From positions 1 through 33,110 of IMG/VR virus record IMGVR_UViG_3300030389_001516: 33,110 bases of DNA; one strand, given 5' to 3'. The DNA comes from a virus. A program made the translations under genes and the position numbers. The notes under the pieces were generated by a model. It was not told the origin of the DNA. It saw only the letters and a program-made list of their open reading frames with translations, and made no database searches. Positions 22,701-31,143 of the stretch are shown here, piece by piece; the first letter of the stretch is position 1; every line of letters starts with the position of its first letter.

Positions 22701-23119
22701 GCATCAGGTATTTGATTAAATAAACTGTCTTGACTTGTGGCTTCTTTATATGCTAACTCTGGCGGTAAAGTTGGCATATCTTGCATGTAGCCTCGGCCTT
22801 GCATACCAGCATATTCAACTGAACGATAGGGTGTATCTGGATCTTCATCTATTTCTTGTAACTCTTTATATCTTTCAAGAGTTATACCAGCATTTTCTTT
22901 CAACCATTTTCTTCTTGCTTTATTTAATACATCTGCTTGTGATGTTTTATAATCTTGTGCAAGTTTTAATTGATAACCAACGCCTTGACCTGTTGCAGCT
23001 TCTATTCCAAGCTTTTTATATCTTTCTTTATCTGCAAAACTTAGCTTATTATATTCTTCGCTTCTAAACGGTATAGAAAATATATACTCATCAGAATACT
23101 GTCCTTCAGGATATGCCAT
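16706..23119 (-). CDS. Giant internal virion (DNA ejection) protein, 2137 aa
   Basis: This one gene takes about 19% of the genome. The protein is Lys/Asn/Asp-rich and mostly helical. Mildly hydrophobic stretches lie near residue 630 (GDFITPPLLVPSAAKAL) and near 1645 (MLGGAWTPGLVNIVNNIAG). Near 1800, a stretch running from RRSIFDYGALNQKA to FTTFRIENIKQ resembles a segment I have seen in large ejection proteins of podoviruses. It is last of three internal proteins in the T7 gp14-gp15-gp16 order, so it probably is injected with DNA to build the channel across the host envelope. No lysozyme or transglycosylase motif is evident. Confidence 0.75.
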   Translation of the reverse strand: MAYPEGQYSDEYIFSIPFRSEEYNKLSFADKERYKKLGIEAATGQGVGYQLKLAQDYKTSQADVLNKARRKWLKENAGITLERYKELQEIDEDPDTPYRSVEYAGMQGRGYMQDMPTLPPELAYKEATSQDSLFNQIPDAEGYLKEGDKYLTRIRKQRAEAEAEEKRQKRVRDKALDYLKVEKEKRKFDVTGERGLGKQVKAIARFYLPRSMQEKIGLNTDIVADTKIASGKATADEQKRIIEKINQGKSTSAIEDKIAANALAKGYIDGNVGVNSKKAAIVLNDIDHLLFLRPKYFTKEQIRQIQKLNDVTIKQNDLNKIRQKTFSVTQRLLLQDMMAKNAVNDAKLSPEEFQKVRLDRIEKSRAEALRVAETINFTIASGDPNYRSQKIKSDIVDWENNIILKDGVRRKATPLEMLTNAFKPQVIQTAAERDASLAKVSIAKALKADKQEKANQDKLYLDLKKKINADIHSSGIDLHFNLVNGDISKLKDKYPNSYKKYKAIQNRYALDEEGNITDKALEIASEKKDEGFLQSLLIDKKGPDFTETTFAALLRGPLNLGPGAIQAFNVALPGKIYKGDQKIDKERGFYDQLMINVANLQGVKEAAELRIDPEKQPALRTQAGAVGLLGDFITPPLLVPSAAKALSKAGRATSFVLKNANAPTAAKAVRIVTNPAEAWNINKVKRHADKIANGAGKEAVKDLYSSTAKGADFETMFKNNALQNTLYKRMGEATADNISSPFTVNGFIKSNPDSLDTLNELKDMQQYSNYVKKLFERTSVHRNDPLKQLNEIRNITKDDILRLKLTSKQQVAKGDTSLNNMILTAQDAGKIIENRNTLKTTIYKKNNKTGRLEPNVTTENTDLVRELTALNEDLIKETFLVNFADKISKGQYSEKDLAKLAEQFANVPANKRTTDTFAEIIRSSGYDFIPTDLKTNLLASKGALSKQADEVFSNLSPIDFVIIGNDTAVLRSFATNRKRLSAVKKDWKDLIDNNITPKIIKENGERVVVLKIKDKDKLFAALTKEIGGPNVLRESPAWQEILSNMQGNKPLNMDQFLFVKSTIEDFLAKKHMDGKALNLFGAQAKRAKTDKTIQDSLLPSTLFTGPDKPLGWTPGLYQGLKDFIKINKTKSLPSRQDTTRMHIALNDIAEESQSVYKKFVEEVMNNRKNLPAGQAENKIFNDTWQAQSSDIANDTDKFVNRNFNGSYKAYLDYILTSRDKNRHTTIANQIRKDIAKNFPDGNVPEDYLRNIIIDYDTYLAKFDVWENLVRKFYGDSELVNNLITNRKHLSAIIKKDYRPGVIPGNIEQQMLRARASNVLDPNVDTFREVINRLEDVEPGIKGKAVVKARLIAPKTRQQARLRKDAPIGTVLLSWALQQRQAKSAQTRLQRFVDENPRQVINMIENPNVGEMNLKHGKELYNQYSTIAQNLPNVDQTFIDKFADEMAQKHIQSIARLSPKDRLEMIRWMMGSMIRQGTMDLNIKSLMHRADMIAGDSLVGLKKTYDTLMKNVDLTQSQKDRFYKEIRNRFLGFNNVNTSLGTDAFGQSLKQLRATLRGSGAVDSNNLLKTSLGINRMNAKNFKGANVSLIYGPEFSKTLHRLEDLLSYGKLDTHLDKLTPADKFDFIRAVSNIADDARRLGTASMLGGAWTPGLVNIVNNIAGMPAITAVTLGNKGAMTAIASPGAALKKLMNTPDDAVVFTNARGRKYTNAELKYLMGKHNLGLSQSDVVLSDTIAEEVFRDLGLYVSGMPKGKAKALFSKYVDPRYKNIYHRINIGVDQHIRNQVFIKGLMEGKTAEQAAALARRSIFDYGALNQKAKNMFSRFMLFTTFRIENIKQTINGAYRILKDDKPNMLLGYVRVQNQRLQEADAWYHSSDETKMRMHPIWKALQTIKKGDSEYLASGPRIPALEVVNTLAEAINYTMSDSKKKNVASIINKIITEPSYRPSVDMLIDIAQKNDQWKGQRVPDKLLYFLRNTNNLDWFEQYFPMEDLEFDKRDFDKPTYFGKRQTGEPSDFPYATQRRWLNKNVAKNWAITEWLLMLAGAKQPIYSAAGALMAEDIEIGPDVFGYELNLPLTPGSDFGIYSLGTGLESYSGTQRYFKVNKDNRAINKTLDFLINDKQKELNQYNTGKRKDK

Positions 23120-23124
23120 GTGTG

Positions 23125-24786
23125 CTACCTATTTTCTTTATCATAAAGTCGTTTTGCTTCTTGATACATAGCAGGGGTTAATTCTTTATTGGTTTCTCTG
23201 CCATTTTTTATAAACCTAAATTTAGGTTGACCATCTTCATCTCCAATATATTTATATCCATAATTGTATGATGGTTTTAATCTATATATTTTACCTATAT
23301 TATCAGGCGCATCATCTAAAGTTGCGTTTTTATCAAGTGGGGCAGGTACTTTACTTATTTTAGGTTTATCTTTAACTTCAAACATTTTGGTTAATTGCTG
23401 TTCTTGTTCTTCATCTTCTTTTACTGTCCCTTTTACAGTATCAAAAATGCGAGCAATGCCGCGTATTCTCATTTCATCTTTAAATTCTTTAGGTATTTTT
23501 AATCCTTTTTCAAATTTAAAATAATCTTTTAATATATTAGTGTTCGTTGATTGATTTGGATCATATTCGTTTATATATTTATCAATAGCTTTTTTAGTAG
23601 CACTTTGAGAACCATCACTATGATCTGGTATACCTTTATTAGATAATTTTTCAGCACGTTTATAATATTTATAGAATTGCTTTTCTTCATCAGGCATGTT
23701 TTTTAATGCTTGTTTCATTCTATCGTTAGCTATTTTTTGCAATTCATTATTAAACAATATGCTACCAGCACGACCCGATAATGTTTGTGAACCTGTACTT
23801 ACTTTTGGTGCATCTAATTTAGATGTTAATTCAGTAATTCTTTTTTGTGTGTCGCCAATAGATCCTGTTGTTTGTCCGATCGTATCTTTTATTTCAGACA
23901 TTTCTACAGGAGTAACATTATTATCTTTGCCCCAATTTTTTATATTAACTTTTATTTGCTCTCCGTTTAATTGCAAATCCTTTAAAAGAGATGCAACACC
24001 AGGAGAAACATTGTTTTGCCCAGCAATTAAATTATTGTATTGTGTTTTTGCGTCTTCTTTTGATAATCTTTCTAAGCCTTCAAAAGGCCCTAATTCTTGA
24101 AATTTATTTTTTAAAATTTCTCTTGCATTATCTTGATCTCTACCTTGAATAAGCATAAATCTCATGCCTTTATGTTTATTAAAAATTAAATAATCAAACG
24201 CTATATTTTTTTGTATTGTTCCTAAATCATCCGAAGGTATTTCTGCAAAAGCTTTTTCTAATTTTCTTAATTGTTTTCCATTATTAGAATCTACATTACC
24301 ACCATCTGGTGTTCCTAAATATGCCGCTAAAGCAAAATCATTATCTATATCAGTATTAGGGTGTGCTGTACTGGCTACATATTCATCTATGGCTTGTTTA
24401 ATATCTGGTTGTAAATGGTATGCTTTATTCCAGCCCTCTATTTGTTTTAAATTGGTTTTATCAATACCTGCTTGTGCATTTATATATGCATCAGCATTAC
24501 GAACTAAAGAATTGTGCATACCAGTTAATTGAGATTGACTTTTAGGTGATGCACCAGTTTTACTTAGTTGTTTTTTTAATTGAGTCTTTTGTTTTCTTAA
24601 ATTATTAAGAAGGCTGTATTCTAATTTAAGACGATCCATTAAGTATTGTCTTTGTGCTAATTCAGATGCTTGTTCTGATTGCAATTGTCTTGCAGCTTCT
24701 TGAAATGCCATTTGTGTTTGCTGCCGTATATGTCCACTATAATAGCTCATAGCTTGTGCAAAAGGACTTCTAAATCTTTGTGCCAT
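23125..24786 (-). CDS. Internal virion protein, coiled-coil rich
   Basis: A 553-residue, strongly charged protein with heptad-rich stretches at about residues 30-70 and 285-330, and a Lys/Glu-rich C-terminal third. There is no membrane span. Position between the small membrane-inserting protein and the giant protein matches the middle ejection protein (gp15-like) of podoviruses. It likely packs inside the capsid near the portal and enters the periplasm on infection. Sequence similarity to T7 gp15 is not visible to me. Confidence 0.65.
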   Translation of the reverse strand: MAQRFRSPFAQAMSYYSGHIRQQTQMAFQEAARQLQSEQASELAQRQYLMDRLKLEYSLLNNLRKQKTQLKKQLSKTGASPKSQSQLTGMHNSLVRNADAYINAQAGIDKTNLKQIEGWNKAYHLQPDIKQAIDEYVASTAHPNTDIDNDFALAAYLGTPDGGNVDSNNGKQLRKLEKAFAEIPSDDLGTIQKNIAFDYLIFNKHKGMRFMLIQGRDQDNAREILKNKFQELGPFEGLERLSKEDAKTQYNNLIAGQNNVSPGVASLLKDLQLNGEQIKVNIKNWGKDNNVTPVEMSEIKDTIGQTTGSIGDTQKRITELTSKLDAPKVSTGSQTLSGRAGSILFNNELQKIANDRMKQALKNMPDEEKQFYKYYKRAEKLSNKGIPDHSDGSQSATKKAIDKYINEYDPNQSTNTNILKDYFKFEKGLKIPKEFKDEMRIRGIARIFDTVKGTVKEDEEQEQQLTKMFEVKDKPKISKVPAPLDKNATLDDAPDNIGKIYRLKPSYNYGYKYIGDEDGQPKFRFIKNGRETNKELTPAMYQEAKRLYDKENR

Positions 24787-24788
24787 TA

Positions 24789-25433
24789 TTATGTCCCTGA
24801 TCTTTCTTGATAATCTAGTACTGCTTTAAATAATCTCATAGCTCTATCTGTTTGAGATTCATTTAATCCGTATTCTTTACCCATATATATATATTTATTC
24901 TTTTGGGCATCTATTAAAGCTTTTTGTTCTTCTTTTGCTAATCCTAATTTAGTTAGCTCTGCTCCTATTTCTCCAGTTTGACCAAGCAAATCTTTAAAAC
25001 CATATATTAGAAAATCATCTTGTATTTTTTGCAATCCTTGCAATCTTTGCAGTTCTTGTTTATTCATTGCTTCTTGCTGTGCCATATCAACTTGTGCGCG
25101 TTTTGCAGCATCACTACGTTCTTTAGCAGCAGCAGACTCCATAGCTTGTTGGCCTCTAAAATAAGCACCAGAAGACATATCTTGTGTTGATACATTTTGT
25201 GCCATACGTTCTGTTGCTTCGCGCATAGCACCTTGCACTGGGGTCATTTGTTTACCCATAGCAACATTATAATCACCACCAAGCATACCTATTGCTTCCA
25301 TGCGCTCTAACTCTTGCAATCGTTTTTTTTGTTCTGGTGTAATTGCTCTATAAGCTTCTAAACCTGTCATTGTTGCGCCGCCTATAGCACCAGCCCCTGC
25401 TGCAATTAAACCTGTTAATGTTAATGGGTCCAT
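24789..25433 (-). CDS. Internal virion protein with N-terminal membrane segment
   Basis: A 214-residue protein. Residues 3-25 (LTLTGLIAAGAGAIGGATM) are a Gly/Ala-rich hydrophobic segment, followed by a long helical Gln/Ala/Lys/Met-rich region. This design is that of the smallest podovirus ejection protein (gp14-like), which inserts into the outer membrane. It is the first of the three ejection-type genes and lies two bases before the second gene. Confidence 0.65.
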   Translation of the reverse strand: MDPLTLTGLIAAGAGAIGGATMTGLEAYRAITPEQKKRLQELERMEAIGMLGGDYNVAMGKQMTPVQGAMREATERMAQNVSTQDMSSGAYFRGQQAMESAAAKERSDAAKRAQVDMAQQEAMNKQELQRLQGLQKIQDDFLIYGFKDLLGQTGEIGAELTKLGLAKEEQKALIDAQKNKYIYMGKEYGLNESQTDRAMRLFKAVLDYQERSGT

Positions 25434-25440
25434 AATACAC

Positions 25441-26115
25441 CTACATATAAAATAATTCTAAACATACGCCCCAAGACATTACTTGTGACCTTCTTGCGGT
25501 TGATCTACCAGTTAACCCTAAAAAGAAATTAATTGTACTACCTTCTTTAATAGTAAAACCAGACAAATAATTAGTACTATCTAATAAATCACCAAAAGCT
25601 ATACTATTTCCAGTACCAATTTCTTCACCACCACTACCAGTAGTAGATATATGTGTTCCATTTGGTAATATTCCTGGTTGTTCAGTAAAAGCAGCTACAT
25701 AAAAATTGTTTTTATTTGCTTCACTATAAACAGAATTTGTTTTTTCTTGTATCCACCATGAAAACAATGTTGTTGCTGGTCTACCTATATTTATAGTAAA
25801 CGCTGTTTCTGGTACAAAAACATTATGAAGAGTGTTTGTTGTTTGATTTGAATTAAACTTAGTTACAAATGTATAATTTAATGATTGATAAGAATGACTT
25901 TGACCACCAAACATGCCTGTGCAATTATGCGTAACATTTGTTTGTGCATCTATAGTACCTGGCATTATGTGTTGTGTATCTACAAATTGTGCGTTTTTTA
26001 AATCTGTAGTACCAATTTTATGGGTGTATTTTTTTAATCCAATAAGCTCATTATTAAGATCATCACCTGTTAATACATCACCAGTAGACCATGTTTTTAT
26101 AGGCGTATATGTCAT
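25441..26115 (-). CDS. Virion appendage protein, third of a similar trio
   Basis: A 224-residue protein with a short N-terminal segment (residues 1-55, TGDVLTGDDLNNELIGLKKYT) and a C-terminal beta domain ending VMSWGVCLELFYM. Its plan, a helical anchor with an Asn/Asp-rich motif and a beta sandwich, is shared with the two preceding genes. It overlaps the previous gene by 4 bp. Probably a tail appendage or spike subunit. Not recognised more precisely. Confidence 0.6.
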   Translation of the reverse strand: MTYTPIKTWSTGDVLTGDDLNNELIGLKKYTHKIGTTDLKNAQFVDTQHIMPGTIDAQTNVTHNCTGMFGGQSHSYQSLNYTFVTKFNSNQTTNTLHNVFVPETAFTINIGRPATTLFSWWIQEKTNSVYSEANKNNFYVAAFTEQPGILPNGTHISTTGSGGEEIGTGNSIAFGDLLDSTNYLSGFTIKEGSTINFFLGLTGRSTARRSQVMSWGVCLELFYM

Positions 26116-27011
26116 TTAGACCTCATTACCATAAAAACTAAAAATGTTTTTTTATAATTAACAGAAGGGTTTATGGTTGATAAATTAGTTGCGGTGCTAT
26201 GCACAAGATAATTATTTTCTGAACCACCAGTATTATCATAATATGGTGTTACTGGACCTTGCATTTTTACTCTAAATTCAATTGGTCCTGTTACAGCTTG
26301 TGCTGCTGTAACTTTATGTATCCATGATCCACTTAAAGTGTGTTCTGAATTGCTTGTTTCTACACGAAAATCTGACAACAAAATACTATCAGCAGATGAA
26401 TTAGGGTTAGCATCGGTAGGTGTCTCATTAGCAGCAGTACTTCCATTATCAGCAATAACTGCATAATGTATAAAACTTGTACCTTTAGTATTAGTTACTA
26501 ATGCACCAATTTTAGATCCATCTGGTGTTGTATTATTAAAGTTAGTTTGACCAGGTACAGGCGTATAAGCAGCACCATTAAAACTCCACTCTAAATATTG
26601 AGCAAAAAAATGATCTCTCATTTGTGCTAAAAAAGGTTTTCCACTGGGAGCGTTGTAATTTTTATAACATCTTGTATGCCAATAAACTCTTATAATATCG
26701 TCTTCTGTTAATGTTAATGTTCCAACATTAAATGTACCACTTTGCAATACTGGCGTAGTTAATGAGCCTTCATCTACATTAGTACCACCAGTTAAACCAA
26801 CAGACCCTGTTTCTAAATGAACTAATTGGATTCCTGATTTACCATTATTTGTTATTGTTTTAAATTGTGTTGTATCTATAGATGAATCTCTGATGTTTGT
26901 TTCATCTATTTGTGTATTTACAGCAGTAGCAACATCTTGAAACTTACTATTTAAAGGTGCTGGATCAAGTTTGCTATTTCTATTAAAGCTTGGACTAACC
27001 AGTTTACTCAT
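26112..27011 (-). CDS. Virion appendage protein, second of a similar trio
   Basis: A 299-residue protein with an N-terminal anchor motif LNSKFQDVATAVNTQIDETNIRD (split: LNSKFQDV, then IDETNIRDSSID) and a large beta-rich remainder. The ATG at 27011 overlaps the preceding stop by 4 bp; a GTG at 27017 would add two residues. Similar anchor segments recur in the neighbours. A tail-side structural protein is likely, based on its place between the nozzle and the ejection proteins. Confidence 0.6.
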   Translation of the reverse strand: MSKLVSPSFNRNSKLDPAPLNSKFQDVATAVNTQIDETNIRDSSIDTTQFKTITNNGKSGIQLVHLETGSVGLTGGTNVDEGSLTTPVLQSGTFNVGTLTLTEDDIIRVYWHTRCYKNYNAPSGKPFLAQMRDHFFAQYLEWSFNGAAYTPVPGQTNFNNTTPDGSKIGALVTNTKGTSFIHYAVIADNGSTAANETPTDANPNSSADSILLSDFRVETSNSEHTLSGSWIHKVTAAQAVTGPIEFRVKMQGPVTPYYDNTGGSENNYLVHSTATNLSTINPSVNYKKTFLVFMVMRSK

Positions 27012-27646
27012 CTCCACCGCCCTATTAACATTGTACGTATGCCAAATATATGAAACTGTGTTTTATTTAACCAATCAGTTTTACCCTTTGGTGTCATTTT
27101 TGCTTTAATAGTTAGTTTTCCTGTACCACCAGGACTAAATGTATTTGCAAATAATCTTATTGTTTGTATGGGTTTAGCAAAATCAAATGTATTTAACATT
27201 GGTACACCATTCCATTCTATTTGGAATTGCACACCCTTTTGGTTTATTTCTCCATCACCTCTTGAAAACTGTAAGTTTATATACAAATGAGCCATAAACT
27301 CTATTTGCATCATACCGTCTTTTAAGCCAGTGTATTCTCGATCTACTACTGTAATCCATCCACCACTATAAGTAGAGTACGTTAAACCTCTAAATCCAGA
27401 ATTAGTACCAATACCAGATAAAGCATCTACATTAAATGTATCTGTAGCAAACTCAGGTTCATCATTAAAATATACTGTATGAGTTGCATTATCTTTTATG
27501 TTATTTTTTCCAACAATATTTTGTGGTATTTGATTTCTATCTAAACCACCATTTATAGTTGATTTACTTGCATTGTATTCATTGTTGAATTGTTCATAAT
27601 CAACGATGTTAGCATTTCTAATATCTGCTTCAGTCCATCGTTTCAT
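27008..27646 (-). CDS. Virion appendage protein, first of a similar trio
   Basis: A 212-residue protein. Residues 1-55 form an anchor (YEQFNNEYNASKSTINGG, then NIVGKNNIKDNA) and the remainder is beta-rich, with jelly-roll-like strands such as GVQFQIEWNGVPML. It overlaps the nozzle gene by 4 bp. The three neighbours with the same plan may form different subunits of the tail tip or head-proximal fibres. Function is inferred. Confidence 0.6.
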   Translation of the reverse strand: MKRWTEADIRNANIVDYEQFNNEYNASKSTINGGLDRNQIPQNIVGKNNIKDNATHTVYFNDEPEFATDTFNVDALSGIGTNSGFRGLTYSTYSGGWITVVDREYTGLKDGMMQIEFMAHLYINLQFSRGDGEINQKGVQFQIEWNGVPMLNTFDFAKPIQTIRLFANTFSPGGTGKLTIKAKMTPKGKTDWLNKTQFHIFGIRTMLIGRWR

Positions 27647-29787
27647 GTCTTTTTACCTGCTATCATTTTAGTGCCAGCAGTAGTAAACTCTACCGCATAC
27701 CCTATCAACACCATATCATTTTCAGTGTTTATTTTAAATTGAAAATGGCTGCATGATCCTTGTGCTACTGGATAACGTATAGCGGTTGCTAATGGTTCTT
27801 CCCATGGTTTATCAGATCCTGTAATAACTTGAGCAGTATTGTACACTGATTGATCATTATGATCTGCTCTTTGCAATTTGCGACCATCGGCAACTATTCC
27901 AGAATAATAAAAGTCTTTAAAATATTCTATAGATATTGGATTATCGCCTTGTGTTAATACATATAAATAAACAAAATGAACATGTTTTTTTATTGTTTCA
28001 TCACCCATATCCATCCATGGGCTTCTAAACGTAGATACTGGTGGAGCTTTATCAACTATGGTATCACCAGACTTTTGTTCACCGTTAGCTCGTTTTTTAG
28101 ATATTACAAAAACACCAGGCTGTACATTGCCTTCATTTGTACTGCCAAAAAATATATTACCTATATAATCTCTGGCTAATGAAGTAACTGGAAACTCAGT
28201 ACGAGTGCTAAATGCATTTTTTTCAACATGATAAATTACACCTAATGGAGATGTGCTACTACTATTACCATCGGCAGGGTAATAACAATGCCACTCTTGC
28301 CATTTAGGAGAGTAAATAGCACAAGCTTTTGCAAGGCTATCTTCATTTATTCGATTCATTGTCTTTAGCATATGCCTTGATATTTGTTTTATTCCTGGGC
28401 TATCAGAATATTCCATGTTTGAACTTAAAGCATATATACCATCTGATGCTAAAAACATTAGCCCTACACCAGGCACATTGGTTACTGTGTTAGTTGCGCG
28501 TGTTCCAACCTCTGTTGATATAGGCACAGCAGTAAAGTTAGGATAATCGCCCATTATAGCGTCTATTCCACGTTCTCTGAATACCAATAAAAAGTTGAAG
28601 TAAGGGTGCAGCCCAGTAATCCCACCGCTATTACGGTTGCCCAGCTCAATAAAACTTGTTGCTTCATATTGGTCTGGTAACGTGGGTTTGCTATAAAAAA
28701 GCATAGTATCATTATCAGCACCGCCTTCTACAAATAAACAGTCCTTATATACCGCGCTAAAACGTGTTCTGGTAGCTGGAAATAAAATACTTGCTGTTTC
28801 ATCTGGTGCAAGTGATCCTAATGCGCCATCTGGAATAGAATCATATACAGATTTTTCAGTATTATTGTTTATGTCTTTTACAAAATAAAAATCAAATTCA
28901 GTGCCTACAGCAGCTGTCCCGAAGTTTTTAGTTCTATATAATCGTCTGGCTACTGTACCTTCTGGACCTGTTGGTATTTCAATATATATAGCATATTTAT
29001 TTTGGCCTAATGGAGCAGCTGGCGGTTCAGTTACCCAAGTTATTATGCGACTTTCTTCTGATAAAGGTGATTCAGCACCAGCATTATTAATAAATGATAC
29101 ACGATATTTATATCTATTAGTATCGCTTGTTGCAGTAGTATTTGTTCCTAATCCTTCGCCATTATATGTATAGCCGTTTATTGCTGTAAATGGAAAAGGA
29201 ATAGATACTGCTTGTCCTGTTAAAACGGTTGATGAAACAAACAATGCAACATCCCATGGATTAGGTGCTGATGGTACTGTATTCCAACCTAAATCATATA
29301 AATATGGAGTAAAAGTTATTGGATGTCTGTGTACTGGCCATGCTGCATATTTAAAAGATTTATCATAACCATTGCTTACAATTAAATATTTACCATAAGT
29401 TGTATACTGCGTTGGTGCTTCATTTGCAGCAGGTAGAGTTCTGTTGGTTGATATAGGATATAAACGAAAAGATGAACCATATGTTTCATCTAACTGATAA
29501 AGAGTTCCACCAGACTCTAATAATACAGATTGCATTGCACCTTGATGTCTTGAAAAAACAAATAATGAATCTATTTTATTAGTTGCTGTTGTTACACTAC
29601 CAGTGCTAAATGGTAAAAAATCACCAGAAGGTATAGGGTTGTATCGTTCATAGCCTATCCGATTATCCCATCCACCAGTGTATTTATCTACCGTCCAGTT
29701 TATTAATTCAGTAGCACCATCTTGTGCTTGAGGTAATTTTTCATATAAACCAGATAAGGCTTTTATTTGTACAGTAGTATTTTTCAT
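27643..29787 (-). CDS. Tail nozzle / tail tubular protein B-like
   Basis: A 714-residue, beta-rich protein with a start (IKALSGLYEKLPQAQDGATELINW) typical of podovirus nozzle proteins, which plug and guide DNA through the short tail. The central part shows repeated beta blades (FYFVKDINNNTEKS, SILFPATRTRFSAV, YFNFLLVFRERGIDAIMG), consistent with a propeller, plus an Ig/fibronectin-like insertion near residues 225-300. It follows the adaptor gene with a 4-bp overlap, as in many podoviruses. Confident in class, less so in subfamily. Confidence 0.8.
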   Translation of the reverse strand: MKNTTVQIKALSGLYEKLPQAQDGATELINWTVDKYTGGWDNRIGYERYNPIPSGDFLPFSTGSVTTATNKIDSLFVFSRHQGAMQSVLLESGGTLYQLDETYGSSFRLYPISTNRTLPAANEAPTQYTTYGKYLIVSNGYDKSFKYAAWPVHRHPITFTPYLYDLGWNTVPSAPNPWDVALFVSSTVLTGQAVSIPFPFTAINGYTYNGEGLGTNTTATSDTNRYKYRVSFINNAGAESPLSEESRIITWVTEPPAAPLGQNKYAIYIEIPTGPEGTVARRLYRTKNFGTAAVGTEFDFYFVKDINNNTEKSVYDSIPDGALGSLAPDETASILFPATRTRFSAVYKDCLFVEGGADNDTMLFYSKPTLPDQYEATSFIELGNRNSGGITGLHPYFNFLLVFRERGIDAIMGDYPNFTAVPISTEVGTRATNTVTNVPGVGLMFLASDGIYALSSNMEYSDSPGIKQISRHMLKTMNRINEDSLAKACAIYSPKWQEWHCYYPADGNSSSTSPLGVIYHVEKNAFSTRTEFPVTSLARDYIGNIFFGSTNEGNVQPGVFVISKKRANGEQKSGDTIVDKAPPVSTFRSPWMDMGDETIKKHVHFVYLYVLTQGDNPISIEYFKDFYYSGIVADGRKLQRADHNDQSVYNTAQVITGSDKPWEEPLATAIRYPVAQGSCSHFQFKINTENDMVLIGYAVEFTTAGTKMIAGKKT

Positions 29788-31067
29788 GTTCTGGTCAAAG
29801 GTGTGTACAAGGGGAGAGGATTAACAACACCGTCAAGCATACCGCGTTTGACAAATCTTCGAGGAATCTGCGTAAGGTATCTTTGTTCAAGTTTAACCAT
29901 CTCTTGAGCGACTTTACGCTCGTACATGTTTGCTTGTGGCAAGTTATCTAACTTTACAAATAGTTCTCTTAGTGCCATATAAGCTAATATATGGTGCGAT
30001 GATGACGGCATTTCTGGTGTGTCATTATCATTTACTAATGGCTGTGGCCTAAACATATATCGTATTGTTATATTATAATCTTGATCTTGTCTTGGGTACA
30101 ATCTTATACGCTGTGTATTACCATCTATAGCTGTGTAAGGTTTTGTCTCAAACTCAAAATTATCTTCAAAAATTGTATGTGCAATATTAAATGTTGCGCC
30201 TGAACTTGTTACTGGTATTAAATTTGTTGTTGATCCAGATACAGTTAAACACCGTTCACCTTTCCAACCAAGTGATGGATTGCTTACATATACCTTTCGA
30301 TAGTACCCAGTTCTATTAGGCAGTACTGTAAAACCTACAGTTAAGTTTGGTAAATCAGTTGTTATAGTTGTAAACGCAGATAATGCTGATTCTCTACCTG
30401 CATAAACATATGACATAGATACATTTAAAGTAACGCTTGTACCTGTTGCACCACCAGCAGGGGTTAAACTTTTAACTGCTCTTGGCGTAGATACATGATA
30501 TTCATCATAAGGAACCCAGTAATTAGGTAGGTTAACTTCATCTAACGGTAAGTTGTAATACTCGTCTTCATACCTGGCTAATGCTGTAAACATACCAGGT
30601 TCTTGTGGTGTTAATGTCATTGAGCGTTTAGCTACATTTAAAATAGAAACACAATCAGATGGTAAGTCTAAGTATCTAAATTTAATTTTTGCAGTATATG
30701 TTGTAGCCGCTGTTAAGTTTGGTGTATCTGTAGTTAACCACATTCTTGTAGTTGTTTCTACCCAAGCTATTTCATACTCAGTACCATCTATTTCTATAAC
30801 TTGTCCAGCCCAATGTGTAGGTATAGGGGTAACACCTGGTGCAAAATCTAACTGTGCTGTTGTCGGATTAGCAGTAGTAACATTAACCTCGATATCTTTA
30901 TAAGCTTTAACAATTGTTTCTTTCTGAGCAAATGTAAACTGCTTTTCTGTGTATAGCCTATAATACGCATCATTAATAAGATCGGTGATCTGTTGTCGAT
31001 AGGTATCAACCGCAGGGTCATAGTCCACTATGTTGGCTATCATGTTTCTTAAATCGACTAATCGCAT
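29784..31067 (-). CDS. Head-tail adaptor / tail tubular protein A-like
   Basis: A 427-residue protein. Residues 1-45 (LRNMIANIVDYDP, ITDLINDAYYRLY) and 330-400 (MPSSSHHILAYMALRELF, NMYERKVAQEM) have the helical pattern of podovirus adaptors that extend the portal ring. Between them lies a beta-rich insertion, roughly residues 195-305, with an Ig-like look (SVTLNVSMSYVYAGRE, GYYRKVYVSNPS). The adaptor joins portal and nozzle, and this gene lies directly before the nozzle gene. Confidence 0.8.
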   Translation of the reverse strand: MRLVDLRNMIANIVDYDPAVDTYRQQITDLINDAYYRLYTEKQFTFAQKETIVKAYKDIEVNVTTANPTTAQLDFAPGVTPIPTHWAGQVIEIDGTEYEIAWVETTTRMWLTTDTPNLTAATTYTAKIKFRYLDLPSDCVSILNVAKRSMTLTPQEPGMFTALARYEDEYYNLPLDEVNLPNYWVPYDEYHVSTPRAVKSLTPAGGATGTSVTLNVSMSYVYAGRESALSAFTTITTDLPNLTVGFTVLPNRTGYYRKVYVSNPSLGWKGERCLTVSGSTTNLIPVTSSGATFNIAHTIFEDNFEFETKPYTAIDGNTQRIRLYPRQDQDYNITIRYMFRPQPLVNDNDTPEMPSSSHHILAYMALRELFVKLDNLPQANMYERKVAQEMVKLEQRYLTQIPRRFVKRGMLDGVVNPLPLYTPLTRT

Positions 31068-31083
31068 ATATCACCTATTAAAT

Positions 31084-31117
31084 AAAACCCCCCCCCACCA
31101 GTAACGGAGGAGGGGGG
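31084..31117 (-). terminator. Terminator after the head genes (minus strand)
   Basis: On the minus strand CCCCCC (31117-31112) pairs with GGGGGG within the G9 run (31096-31088), followed by TTTTATT. It lies about 55 bases after the head-decoration stop and 16 bases before the adaptor start. Two smaller hairpins, 31120-31135 and 31144-31165, sit upstream in the same 103-bp gap. Such an element commonly raises capsid over tail gene output by stopping part of the transcripts. Confidence 0.65.
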
Positions 31118-31143
31118 AGTGGGCGAGGATGCCCAAGGCGGGT

